Notes: a model not told the origin generated them from the sequence alone. Numbered from the stretch's first letter, positions 1 through 8,147 are shown. The stretch: 51,679 nt of DNA from Pseudomonadales bacterium (GCA_023300545.1 JALZVT010000001.1:1-51679), one strand, 5' to 3'. Translations and numbers: made by a program.

Positions 1-836
1 GCCAACAACAGCGCTGACAAGCCCGTCGACAGGCGCCATTGAAACTCGGCTTTATCGTCAAAATCGCTCGATGTAGCCAATTGCAAAGAGGATGCCGACT
101 TACTCTTGTAAGGCGGTGGCGTGATGACCGCAACAGGAATGCTCAGCCGAAACTCAGCAAACTCACCCAACAGATTAAAATCGCCCCGCTCTGCGCGAAA
201 AATCCGGGCCTCAAGCAATTGCAGTTCGTGCTCCGTGGCTGTCGCAAACTCACGCACTCGGCCTTTGGCCGATGCAATAACCTCAACACCATCACCATCG
301 CGGGTGCGCACAAACACGCCGCGCAAATCGTCCGCCGAGTCACCTCGGTCGCGCACAAACACCGTTCGATCTTGATTCTCATAGTGATAGAACTGGCCCG
401 GTTTGATGCGCGCCAGTTCGTCACTGGCCTCCGCCTGTGCCTCCAGCGTATAGATGCTCGAATACGCCCATGGGCGAATAACCAGAGAGGCGACCCAGAC
501 TATTAGGGCGACACCCACTGCCAACAACAAGATCGGGCGCAACAGGCGTGCCCTGGAGACGCCCGCACTGCGTAGCGCGTCCATTTCATACTCGCTGTAG
601 AGGCGGCCAAGTCCCATGACAATGGCGACATACAGGCTGATCGGAATTAGTACTTCAAGCGCTATTGCCCCGCGCAGGCCCGTGACTCGAGACACCTCCG
701 CCAGATTCAGCAGGCCGGTGGCCGCATCGGTGAGAAAGCGCGTCAGGCTATAGGTAACAAATAGCGCAACCAATAGCCCAATGATCAACAGCATGGGGCT
801 GGTAATCTGGCGGGTGATGTAACGGTCGACTATCAC
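1..836 (-). CDS. lptF: LPS export permease LptF, 5' part (3' end outside window)
   Basis: This reads as the first ~278 residues of an inner-membrane permease of the LptF/YjgP family; the rest lies beyond the left edge. LptF pairs with LptG and the ATPase LptB to extract lipopolysaccharide from the inner membrane and pass it to LptC-LptA. The translation shows a short N-terminal MIVDRYITRQI-type start, a first membrane helix (about residues 15-35), a hydrophobic second segment near 55-80, and the family signature GLGRLYSEYEMDALRSAGVS. A third helix (about 105-125) precedes a beta-rich periplasmic domain. The start is GTG at 836; no ATG gives the usual N-terminus. The gene is divergent from an LptA-like gene, with only 46 bp between the preferred starts. 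The family call is firm; the separation from LptG rests on the N-terminal motif. Confidence 0.9.
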   Translation of the reverse strand, partial: MIVDRYITRQITSPMLLIIGLLVALFVTYSLTRFLTDAATGLLNLAEVSRVTGLRGAIALEVLIPISLYVAIVMGLGRLYSEYEMDALRSAGVSRARLLRPILLLAVGVALIVWVASLVIRPWAYSSIYTLEAQAEASDELARIKPGQFYHYENQDRTVFVRDRGDSADDLRGVFVRTRDGDGVEVIASAKGRVREFATATEHELQLLEARIFRAERGDFNLLGEFAEFRLSIPVAVITPPPYKSKSASSLQLATSSDFDDKAEFQWRLSTGLSALLL

Positions 837-882
837 CGGTGAAATGTCGCTTTATGCCTACGCATTACCTATTATCGCACCG

Positions 883-1491
883 ATGCACACGAAGCTCCCT
901 ATACTCTTTACCGCCTTTCTCACCATAGTGGCACTTTTGGCTACAGCAGCCTATGCAGCCTATGCAATCGAGGCCCCAGACCTCGAAGCAGGTGAAACCA
1001 TGGTTATCAAAGCCGACCAGGCCTGGGAAACCCGCGAAACCCCTAAAGACGGCTCAGCAACGGTGCGTTCGCTGCATTTCAAGGGCAATTTTCGCCTTGA
1101 CGCCCCGGACTGGTTCATCCGTGCTGACGCCGCCACCCTGTACGGAGCGGTCGACAACCCTAAATCTATTGCGGTCAGTGGTAACCCGGCAAGAGTCTGG
1201 ATGATTGACGAAAACGGCGCAACGGAAGTGGATGCAACGGCGGCCAATATCGAGTATTTCCGCCACAACGACCGTCTGCAGCTGAACGGCAACGCGGTAC
1301 TGGAAGAGCAGCGCAATACGCTGCGAAGCTCGTCCATTGACTACGATTTAAATGAGCGCCGCCTGGTCGCTACAGGCAAAGGGGGTGTTGAGATTGTAAC
1401 AATGCCGAATCGGGATACCGCTGTTACGCCAGATACGGAACCGGTTGGTGCTGAAACCGAGGAGCAGAAGAATTCTGACCCCAGCACGTGA
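883..1491 (+). CDS. LptA/OstA-like exported protein
   Basis: From the ATG at 883 this is a 202-residue protein with a clear signal peptide (positively charged start, hydrophobic core, AYA-type cleavage site near residue 25). The mature part has the repeating short beta-strand pattern of OstA/LptA jellyroll domains: IKADQAWETRE, LHFKGNFRLDAPDWFIRA, LYGAVDNPKSIAVSG, ANIEYFRHNDRLQLNGNAVL, IDYDLNERRLVATG. In known LptA proteins this fold forms the periplasmic bridge for LPS. An upstream in-frame ATG at 844 would put a poor N-terminus before the signal peptide and almost abut the lptF start, so 883 is preferred; neither start has a good ribosome site. It is encoded divergently from lptF rather than in an lptCAB operon, so it could be an accessory OstA-domain protein rather than the main LptA. 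Confidence 0.8.
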   Translation: MHTKLPILFTAFLTIVALLATAAYAAYAIEAPDLEAGETMVIKADQAWETRETPKDGSATVRSLHFKGNFRLDAPDWFIRADAATLYGAVDNPKSIAVSGNPARVWMIDENGATEVDATAANIEYFRHNDRLQLNGNAVLEEQRNTLRSSSIDYDLNERRLVATGKGGVEIVTMPNRDTAVTPDTEPVGAETEEQKNSDPST

Positions 1492-1496
1492 AACGG

Positions 1497-1946
1497 CTAC
1501 CAGAGCTCTTTAAGACGCTCAAGCAACGCCGCATTCTGCTCATCGCTCGTCGCTGTTGGTGACCCAAGCGCCGGCAACCCAGGCCAACCCGCATCGACAA
1601 ACTCCACATCCGCAAACGTACGCGGTTCAGAATAGCGCGGCAGCACGTGATAGTGAACGTCGGGGTCTACCATCATCAACATCATGTAGTTCATTTTTTC
1701 GAAACTCACGAACTCACCAAGCACGCGCTCAATATCCCCCACAACCGTTGCCTGTTCAGCAAAGGCAGCCGGCGAGATATCACTGAAGCGTTGGGCTGTA
1801 TCTTTGCAAGCCAAAACCAGCGACCCGAGAGTCACCTGTGCCGGGCGCAACAACACGCACCAGTGATCGTACTCATGGATTAACGTGGCCGGATAGCCAA
1901 ACGTTGCCATCGTCTTGTTTGGGGCTTTATTGGGTGCTGTGCTCAT
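1497..1946 (-). CDS. HIT family nucleotide-binding hydrolase
   Basis: A 149-residue HIT (histidine triad) protein. The active-site segment at residues 96-102 reads D-V-H-Y-H-V-L followed by PRY. The canonical triad is HxHxHxx, so the first histidine is aspartate, while the second (H98, the usual nucleophile) and third (H100) are present. HIT proteins hydrolyse or transfer nucleotidyl groups, for example on Ap4A or AMP-lysine. The start is ATG at 1946 behind a good Shine-Dalgarno (GAGGAG, 7 nt spacing). It lies 36 bp downstream of a nucleotidyltransferase gene on the same strand and may be the last gene of the 8147-1497 operon, although its own strong ribosome site and ordinary ATG set it slightly apart. 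The specific substrate is unknown. Confidence 0.85.
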   Translation of the reverse strand: MSTAPNKAPNKTMATFGYPATLIHEYDHWCVLLRPAQVTLGSLVLACKDTAQRFSDISPAAFAEQATVVGDIERVLGEFVSFEKMNYMMLMMVDPDVHYHVLPRYSEPRTFADVEFVDAGWPGLPALGSPTATSDEQNAALLERLKELW

Positions 1947-1982
1947 CGCAATCTCCTCGACATCAAAGAGTTCACGACCAAT

Positions 1983-2705
1983 CTACCAGTTAGCAACCAC
2001 AGTGGCTGCGTGGGCGAGATCAGCCGCGTCGTCAATTTCACACCAGTCCATGCCTTCAATCGAACACACACCAACGCAGTCATCAGCCGCCATTTCGTCG
2101 ACTGCTGACAAATACCAACGCTTGAGACTTGATTCATCACGCATCATCGCGTCGAGCTTAGCGCTGAACAGTTCAGGACCGGCCCCGCGAAACGCCATCA
2201 TGCCAATCGACTCTGCGTTTACTGGCTCGCCAGGTAACTTCTTACCGACCCGCTTCAGCTTGCCATCGACCTCAACCACCTTCATATCATCGTCGTCATA
2301 GTCGCCTTTACGATCAATAACCAAGGTCACCGCGTTGTCGGCAGGAGACGCAATCAGACGCTGCAAAATCGACGCCTGAAACAGAGTGTCGCCGTTGATA
2401 ACCACAAAATCGCCAGTCATCTCAGGGCGCGCCAGCCAGCAGGTACCCAGATTGTCGCAAGCGGCATAGAACGGATTGTGTGTGGTGCGCACCTTCACAC
2501 CGGTCGAGTTCGCAGCAATCCCCTCAACCACATTGGCGTGGAAGCCGGTCATGACCACCACTTCCTCGATGTCGGTTTTGGAGATCTCTTCCAGCTGCCA
2601 CTGCAGGGCGCTTTTACCCGCAACGTCCAGGGCGCACTTGGGCGTGCTTTCGGTCAGAGGCAATAAACGTCGGCCTTGGCCGGCACTCAAGATGATGGCT
2701 TTCAA
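1983..2705 (-). CDS. LicC-like nucleotidyltransferase (phosphocholine cytidylyltransferase type)
   Basis: A 240-residue GT-A-like nucleotidyltransferase. The N-terminus carries the pyrophosphorylase signature (LSAGQGRRLLPLT, then STPK with K23) and a metal-binding NGD motif with D106. The central NPFYAACDNLGTCW stretch resembles LicC-type CTP:phosphocholine cytidylyltransferases and related small sugar- or alcohol-phosphate nucleotidyltransferases. Such enzymes activate a phosphorylated small alcohol or sugar as a CDP- or UDP-derivative for transfer to a lipid or glycan. The apparent start is TTG at 2705, because the codons that follow give the expected MKAIILSAG; no good Shine-Dalgarno is visible. 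It is downstream of the GMC oxidoreductase by 93 bp in a run of lipid-type genes, so I infer head-group activation. The actual substrate (choline phosphate, glycerol phosphate, sugar phosphate) is not readable. Confidence 0.8.
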   Translation of the reverse strand: MKAIILSAGQGRRLLPLTESTPKCALDVAGKSALQWQLEEISKTDIEEVVVMTGFHANVVEGIAANSTGVKVRTTHNPFYAACDNLGTCWLARPEMTGDFVVINGDTLFQASILQRLIASPADNAVTLVIDRKGDYDDDDMKVVEVDGKLKRVGKKLPGEPVNAESIGMMAFRGAGPELFSAKLDAMMRDESSLKRWYLSAVDEMAADDCVGVCSIEGMDWCEIDDAADLAHAATVVANW

Positions 2706-2798
2706 TGTGGTATCCGTAAATCGATAAAGTCAGCAGATATCTGGCAAGTTGCCAGAGGCTAAAACAGCGGCGCAAACTACCACGCTTGCCGCTTCGGG

Positions 2799-4421
2799 TC
2801 ACTTAAGTAGATGTAGGCCCAGCCGATGGGTCAGCGCGAGTATGGTCAAAGTCGGGTTGGCCCAGCCTCCAGTAGGGAAGACCGAACTGCCCGCCACAAA
2901 CAGATTGGTGTAGTTGTGCACTCGGCAATCGGCATCAACTACCCCGGTTGTTGGGTCCGAACTCATGCGCGTAGTGCCCATGTGGTGGTAGCCACCAATC
3001 GGGTGATTGCCAATACTCGCATCAACAGGCCATGGCGTTACCGCATCTTGGGCCACCGCCTCGAGCCAGGGCGCCCTGTCCACCGCACCGATGCCTAACC
3101 GCTCAAATTCGGTATTCAATGATTGCGCGAGCACCTGCAGAGTACGGGTGTCCTGACCATTCAGCTGCCAGTTGAGATTGGCTCGACGCATGCCAAGTGA
3201 ATCCCGCTCCTCACCCAATAGCACCCGACTCGCAGGGTTTGGCGCCTGTTCTGCACGCACCATCACATGTAAGCCGGTCATCCCCAAAGAGGCACGGGCT
3301 CGTTCAAAAGGTTCCCGCAACGTGCGCTGCAGTGCTGCCTTGCTGGCTCGATAGGTTTGCCACAGGGTGCGACCGGTTTTAGTAGGGTTCAGCGAATGCT
3401 TAAGGCTCAGATAAAGCTGCCGGTTTAATGGTGTGCCTTTACTGGCATTGCGTTGCATCTTAAACGTCAGCGCGGTGTTTAAAATTTCTTCCCGACGCTG
3501 CAGCGCTGAACTGGGCAGCAGGACCGGCGCCAATGGCACATCTGCGCCCGCAACCTCCCCTGCAAAACGCTTGCGAAAGGCCGACCAGACCGCAAAGGCT
3601 GCGCTTGCGTCCGTTGCAGCCACGGTCGCCAGTCGGGCGTGCGGATGCTCCATAAAATAACGCCCAACCTGATCATGGCGATTGCCAATACCCTGATTCT
3701 CAATATCGTCAGCCGCCAGTAACAGCCTTGCGTTTTCAATCGCCCCACCAGCCAGCACATAACGCTTGGCCCGCACTTTAAGTTGCTTGCCCGTTAATGA
3801 CTCAGCCCGAACCTCAGTGACCGCGTCAGCATCGAGTGACGCCGCCAGATGAGTGACGTTCGCGTGCACAAACACCTGTACGTTGTCCCCAGTGGCAAGG
3901 CTTGCCGGTAGAGGCGCGGCAAACCGCTCGCGACGCTCATCGAAGCGCCAGAACATCGTGGTGAACAAATCTTCATCAAACTCGGGAGCACCCTGGTTAA
4001 ACCCAGACCACAGCTCGTCACTGTAATCGTAGGCGCCTAACTCAAGATCTGCGTGGGCCTTTCGGTAGTGCTCTTCAAGCTCCGAAAATTCAATCGGCCA
4101 ACCACTGTGCGGCACCCAGTCACGGCGCTCAAAATCGATGGGCTGCAAGGGCACGCAACGCCCGCCCCATATGTTGGTCGTACCGCCAAGGAACCGAAGC
4201 CGTGCATCGCCCAGCGGGTAGTATTCCATGCCCAGATCAGCACCGGCATACAGCGTTTGCGTGGCCTCTTCGAAATCAACTCCGCCAGCCTCCAGCAAGA
4301 TGACCTCGCGGCCGGCGTCCGCCATCTGTCGAGCGAGGGAAATGCCTGCCGCACCACCGCCGATGATAGCGATATCGGCCTGAACTTCGACGGGACCATC
4401 CCAGGTATTTAAATCAATCAA
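2799..4421 (-). CDS. GMC-family FAD-dependent oxidoreductase
   Basis: A 540-residue flavoprotein of the glucose-methanol-choline oxidoreductase family. The FAD Rossmann motif IGGGAAGISLARQMADAG is at about residues 20-37, with LLEAGG at the second strand. The C-terminus has the family's GGYHHMGTTRM and the VAGSSVFPTGGWANPTLT segment. GMC enzymes oxidise alcohols to aldehydes or ketones; this one lacks a signal peptide and is probably cytosolic. The start appears to be TTG at 4421; an in-frame stop lies eight codons upstream and the next ATG (residue 33) would remove the nucleotide-binding loop. It sits 47 bp from the dioxygenase gene. In this setting it may oxidise a hydroxylated lipid or a long-chain base, but choline-type or sterol-type substrates cannot be excluded. 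Confidence 0.88.
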   Translation of the reverse strand: MIDLNTWDGPVEVQADIAIIGGGAAGISLARQMADAGREVILLEAGGVDFEEATQTLYAGADLGMEYYPLGDARLRFLGGTTNIWGGRCVPLQPIDFERRDWVPHSGWPIEFSELEEHYRKAHADLELGAYDYSDELWSGFNQGAPEFDEDLFTTMFWRFDERRERFAAPLPASLATGDNVQVFVHANVTHLAASLDADAVTEVRAESLTGKQLKVRAKRYVLAGGAIENARLLLAADDIENQGIGNRHDQVGRYFMEHPHARLATVAATDASAAFAVWSAFRKRFAGEVAGADVPLAPVLLPSSALQRREEILNTALTFKMQRNASKGTPLNRQLYLSLKHSLNPTKTGRTLWQTYRASKAALQRTLREPFERARASLGMTGLHVMVRAEQAPNPASRVLLGEERDSLGMRRANLNWQLNGQDTRTLQVLAQSLNTEFERLGIGAVDRAPWLEAVAQDAVTPWPVDASIGNHPIGGYHHMGTTRMSSDPTTGVVDADCRVHNYTNLFVAGSSVFPTGGWANPTLTILALTHRLGLHLLK

Positions 4422-4468
4422 TATGTTCTGCTAATAAGGAGTTAGTGACTACGCCGATTCCGCCTGGA

Positions 4469-5194
4469 CTACCTCGGCGGGTGGGTAAGGTTCCACTCGC
4501 GCAAATTTTTCAACGGCGCCTGTACATAGGTTGACGAGCGAACCAGGGCCAGCAGCGCTGCATTTACCCAGCCGCCCAGCCGGTCCATCGGGCGCAGGAC
4601 ATCGACAAACAACACCGCCCGAAGTTCATCAGTATCGTTTTGCACTTCGTGTTCAAACGTGTCGTCAAACAGCACTACCTTGCCTTCGCGCCACGCATAA
4701 CGCTCTTCGTCAACTCGAATCCAGCACTGCTCATGATCTTTTGGCACCCGTAAACCAAGATGGACACGCACCACAGCCTTGGTCGGGCCCTTGTGTGCAG
4801 GAATGTGATAGCGCGGGGCCAAAATAGAAAACCACGCATTCTGCAAACCGGGAAGTTTCTCGAGCATCAACGCCGTTTGCGGACAGACACTGCAGTTATC
4901 ATCGAGGCGCTTGCCAAAAACCCAAAATGGGAACGTTTTCCAGTTATCGCCCTTGGAGATTCGTTTTTGATCGGGTGACAGCTGGTGAAAGGCGGGAATG
5001 TCTTCGGGGTGCTCGAGAACGTGATCGAGCTCTTCACGCACGGCCTCCCACCCCCCTTCCATGTCGTCCACCCAAGCAAACTCAGAGTTTTCAATAAACG
5101 GTGTGGTAGCAACAAGCGAGTGGCGGGCCTGAAAGCGACCGAGCCCGCGCAGCAAATGTTTGCCTAATTTTACAACCAGCTTGCGCAAGGACAA
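4469..5194 (-). CDS. Aspartyl/asparaginyl beta-hydroxylase-like dioxygenase (LpxO-type)
   Basis: A 241-residue Fe(II)/2-oxoglutarate dioxygenase of the Asp/Asn beta-hydroxylase family, which in bacteria includes LpxO enzymes that hydroxylate acyl chains of lipid A and enzymes acting on ornithine lipids. Metal ligands are visible as H134 (AHKGPTKAVVRVHLGLRV, with R143 for 2-oxoglutarate) and H182 (LFDDTFEHEVQN). The reported start is TTG at 5194, but a second in-frame TTG at 5185 has a better-spaced AGGA and may be the real one. The gene follows the lipid kinase with only 3 bp between and is followed by the GMC oxidoreductase. I infer hydroxylation of a lipid in the same pathway; a protein substrate is possible. 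Confidence 0.85.
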   Translation of the reverse strand: MSLRKLVVKLGKHLLRGLGRFQARHSLVATTPFIENSEFAWVDDMEGGWEAVREELDHVLEHPEDIPAFHQLSPDQKRISKGDNWKTFPFWVFGKRLDDNCSVCPQTALMLEKLPGLQNAWFSILAPRYHIPAHKGPTKAVVRVHLGLRVPKDHEQCWIRVDEERYAWREGKVVLFDDTFEHEVQNDTDELRAVLFVDVLRPMDRLGGWVNAALLALVRSSTYVQAPLKNLREWNLTHPPR

Positions 5195-5197
5195 GTC

Positions 5198-6178
5198 CTA
5201 CAAAATAAAAAAGCGGAGTGAACGATCAACGTCCAGTTCGAGGCGGCCGTCCTGAGGTTTAAACAGCTCGCCATCAATGGCATAGGCGCTGTCGAGATGC
5301 AGGCTGACACGGGTGCAATTATGACTATGAAAACCCGCCGCCGCTACGGGGCGCGGGAAACCAAACAGGCCGAGCAAGCCAGGCAGCCCGCGCAGGAACC
5401 GGGCGTCACGCTCAACCAGAACGTAGCGTAGTGGCTCCGCAACGGGCGTACCCCAGAAAGGTCGTGCGCCCATCAGCAGCCGCTCAAGCGATGAGGCTGC
5501 AAACAACAACGCCCCACTCAATGGCTCGATCGAGCGAATGTCGTCATTCGACCCCAATCTGTTCTCTACCCTCATTACCTCGCGCTCATCAAACGGCGGC
5601 TGCTGTCGCAGCACGCCCCAGATGGTGCGTGCCATCGCAAGCCCGGCAGTGCGCTCCTTTCTAGCAGCCCCACCCGCCCACAGCACTTCGTTGCAATATT
5701 CAATGCCACGCACTATCGCGCCGGCACCCACAAAAAAACCGGCGTGATGCAGATTGCCGTCCCGAACCGAGACCAGTCGGCGTTCGGCCAGAACGGCAGG
5801 TGCGTCGTCTGCGACCTGTCGCACGAAGGAGTCCAGTGCCGGCTGCCAACCCTTGGTGGCATTAATATCGAGAGCGGACATATTGGTTGAACCTGCTGGC
5901 AGTAAGGCAATGGCAGGCAGCTCCATTGCTGACTGTGGCTGTGTCGAGTTGTGGTGCAGCAACCACGACAACGCATGTTGGATCGTGCCGTCACCACCAC
6001 TAATAATCAGTACATCAGCAGAACCCAGCGACGCTGCCGCTAGTGCCTGTTCAGCCTCCTGTGCGTTTTGGGTGGCAACAACGGTCAACGCTTGGAACTG
6101 CACGGCCAGCGCCTCAAGCTTCGCCAGCCGTCCAGGCTTGCCGCCACTGGTGGGATTGCACAGCGCAAGAATTTTCAA
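5198..6178 (-). CDS. DAGK-fold lipid kinase (diacylglycerol/ceramide kinase family)
   Basis: A 326-residue protein of the diacylglycerol kinase catalytic-domain family, which phosphorylates diacylglycerol, sphingoid bases or ceramide with ATP. The N-terminal CNPTSGGKPG and the nucleotide loop GGDGTIQ (residues 61-67) are diagnostic. The next motif is LLPAGSTNMSALDI rather than the GTGNDFA of housekeeping DgkB/YegS enzymes, which suggests a distinct lipid substrate. The C-terminal beta-domain ends in AIDGELFKP, as in family members. Translation is probably coupled to the upstream gene: the TTG start (6178-6176) overlaps its TGA. Neighbours (GNAT acyltransferase-like, nucleotidyltransferase, dioxygenase) support a phospholipid or sphingolipid head-group role. 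The exact substrate is inferred only. Confidence 0.85.
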   Translation of the reverse strand: MKILALCNPTSGGKPGRLAKLEALAVQFQALTVVATQNAQEAEQALAAASLGSADVLIISGGDGTIQHALSWLLHHNSTQPQSAMELPAIALLPAGSTNMSALDINATKGWQPALDSFVRQVADDAPAVLAERRLVSVRDGNLHHAGFFVGAGAIVRGIEYCNEVLWAGGAARKERTAGLAMARTIWGVLRQQPPFDEREVMRVENRLGSNDDIRSIEPLSGALLFAASSLERLLMGARPFWGTPVAEPLRYVLVERDARFLRGLPGLLGLFGFPRPVAAAGFHSHNCTRVSLHLDSAYAIDGELFKPQDGRLELDVDRSLRFFIL

Positions 6179-7020
6179 ACGGACGATTCGCTGTTGAGGG
6201 GCGCCGCTTGCGAACGGGCCCTTAATACCTGTTGGGCCAGCTCAAGGTCAGCGACACTATCCACATCAACAGCCAACTCCGCATGCACTAGCTTTACGCA
6301 TGTGACGCGAGCGCCGGCGCGGTGCGACAACGCGGCGAACGCCTGCTCTGAACTTAGCCGCCCCAGTAAATAGCGAACACACACGCCAAGGCCAATACCA
6401 GAGGCGATCTTCCAGGGCTGTTTACGCAGCGCCTCAAACTCAGACCAAAGCTCAAGTAGCTGTTTGGCCTGAGGCGTTGCCAGCCAAAACAGGTTGCTCC
6501 CGCAGCAGGCACCGTCAGAAAATTTCAATAAGGTGCGACGACTGTCGGGAAAGCGGGCACGAACCCGCGCGTAATCCACCAGCCCCACCACTAGATCAGC
6601 ACCGGTCGCACTCGCCGTAGCCTGTGCTTGCGCGCAAAACTCATCAATCCACTCGCCTTGCAGCAACGCGTGATCGGCCGCAGTTAGCAACAGCGGGTAA
6701 GAACCGACAACATCTGCACCCAGAACGGCACTCGCAGCGGGGCCGGCAGCCGGCGCCACTCGTTCGAGATCGCAACGTGCAAGCCACGGCGTCACCGACG
6801 CGTGTTCAAGCGCTTCGGCACCGGGGCCCACTAGCACAATTCTCTGCACCCGGGACGCAGCCACAGCGCTCAGCGTCCAGTCGATGACCGCACGGCCATT
6901 GAGGTCAAGCGTGAGCGAGCTGGTGGAGTGGCGCGCCTGTGCGAGCGCATTGCCACCGGGGCGCTCCCCAGCCAGCACAACTGCTGCGAGTTCGCTTGCT
7001 TCGTCAGAGGGGTTTGGCAC
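6175..7020 (-). CDS. MobA-like NTP transferase domain protein
   Basis: A 281-residue protein with the molybdopterin-guanylyltransferase-like/IspD-like NTP transferase fold: N-terminal AVVLAGERPGGNALAQ (about residues 13-28), a divergent nucleotide loop, and a TAADHALL segment with D116 where the metal-binding aspartate is expected. A second acidic site DVDSVADLELA occurs near the C-terminus. Start is GTG at 7020 with a good AGAGG seven bases upstream. It lies 8 bp after the GNAT gene and overlaps the lipid kinase start by 4 bp. Unlike typical MobA it is embedded in a lipid operon, so I infer cytidylyl- or uridylyl-transfer to a lipid precursor rather than molybdenum cofactor work. The loop after LAG is unusual (ERPGGN), so catalytic competence deserves checking. 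Confidence 0.75.
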   Translation of the reverse strand: MPNPSDEASELAAVVLAGERPGGNALAQARHSTSSLTLDLNGRAVIDWTLSAVAASRVQRIVLVGPGAEALEHASVTPWLARCDLERVAPAAGPAASAVLGADVVGSYPLLLTAADHALLQGEWIDEFCAQAQATASATGADLVVGLVDYARVRARFPDSRRTLLKFSDGACCGSNLFWLATPQAKQLLELWSEFEALRKQPWKIASGIGLGVCVRYLLGRLSSEQAFAALSHRAGARVTCVKLVHAELAVDVDSVADLELAQQVLRARSQAAPLNSESSV

Positions 7021-7028
7021 GAAGACCT

Positions 7029-8147
7029 CTACAGAGCTTTGTCGTACATGCGATAACGCTTCGATACGTAACCACCAATCGACTCAATGATGCCGCACAT
7101 GCCCGCATTGCTCTCCAGAATCCACGATAGCTCCACTTCTTTCATACCTTTGGCAACAGCTGGCCCACGCATAGCTTCGATCAGCGCGTAAGCCAGCCCG
7201 GGGCCCAGCTTGGTGTGGTGAAACTCACTGCGAACCCCCATTAGCGGCACGCGACCGCTGCGTAGTGGCTTGGCTTTCAAACGCCAAAGCACTTTCGCCC
7301 AACCAAACGGCAACAAACTGCCGTTTAAGTCCGCAATTACATCATTCAGATTGGGCAAAAGCACAATAAAGGCGACGGGGCGACCCTCTATTTCAGCCAC
7401 TTTCAAAAAGTCGGTGGGTGTTATTAATAAAAGCTCTTTCCCAACCGCATTGAACTCCTGCTCGGTGAAGGGCACAAAGCCCCAGTTCTCCGCCCAGGCG
7501 TCGTTGAAAATATCGCGCATCATCGCAAACTCAGCATCGAGATTTTTCTTATCAATAGTGCGCACCGTCACCCCACCGAGATAACGCTTCTTGAGCATAA
7601 TTTGCACGCGCGGCAATTCGTAATCAGGGTCCATCAAATAGGCAAGCATGTCTTGCGCGCGTGACAATCCGGCGTCTTCAAGGCGCTGTCCGTAATAGGG
7701 TAAATGGTGACCCATCATGAAATAGGGCGGCTTGTCGAAGCCGTCAACCAGCAAACCAACTTCCTGATTCACGCCAAGGTTGAAGGGCCCGACCATGCGC
7801 ACCCTGTCCCGCGCGCGTAACCATTGCGCCGCCTGCTCTAGCAGGGCATCAAACCAGGCTTGATCGTCAGGGGCTTCGACAAAGCCAAAGTAACCCACTT
7901 TCTCGCCATAGCGAGGCTCGTAGAGATGATCGATTTGCGCCGAAATACGACCCACTGGCTTGCCGTTATCGTAAGCGACCCATCCCTGCCAGTCCGCATG
8001 ACCAAAGAACGGCGCTTTGGGCGACAAGGCTTCTTTACGTTCGAACTTAAGCGGCGCCACCCACTGTGGATCGTCGCCGTAGAGGTTCCAGGGCACCGCA
8101 ATAAAGTCTGCGAGAGTCGCACCCTCACCCACCGGTTTAATTTGCAT
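7029..8147 (-). CDS. YghO / bacterial ceramide synthase-like GNAT-fold protein
   Basis: A 372-residue protein resembling the YghO/bacterial ceramide synthase-like (bCerS) family of long GNAT-fold acyltransferases. Recognisable features are the N-terminal FIAVPWNLYGDDPQWVAPL, the region around FFGHADWQGWVA followed by KPVGRISAQI, a GPFNLGVNQEVGLLVDG segment, and the C-terminal VELSWILESNAGMCGIIES followed by GGYVSKRYRMY. In Caulobacter a protein of this general class N-acylates a sphingoid base to ceramide. It starts at ATG 8147 and heads the tight minus-strand operon continuing into the nucleotidyltransferase (8 bp gap). A serine palmitoyltransferase, needed to make sphingoid bases, is not in this window, so ceramide synthesis is only a hypothesis. 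Family membership is fairly secure by motif, substrate is not. Confidence 0.75.
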   Translation of the reverse strand: MQIKPVGEGATLADFIAVPWNLYGDDPQWVAPLKFERKEALSPKAPFFGHADWQGWVAYDNGKPVGRISAQIDHLYEPRYGEKVGYFGFVEAPDDQAWFDALLEQAAQWLRARDRVRMVGPFNLGVNQEVGLLVDGFDKPPYFMMGHHLPYYGQRLEDAGLSRAQDMLAYLMDPDYELPRVQIMLKKRYLGGVTVRTIDKKNLDAEFAMMRDIFNDAWAENWGFVPFTEQEFNAVGKELLLITPTDFLKVAEIEGRPVAFIVLLPNLNDVIADLNGSLLPFGWAKVLWRLKAKPLRSGRVPLMGVRSEFHHTKLGPGLAYALIEAMRGPAVAKGMKEVELSWILESNAGMCGIIESIGGYVSKRYRMYDKAL

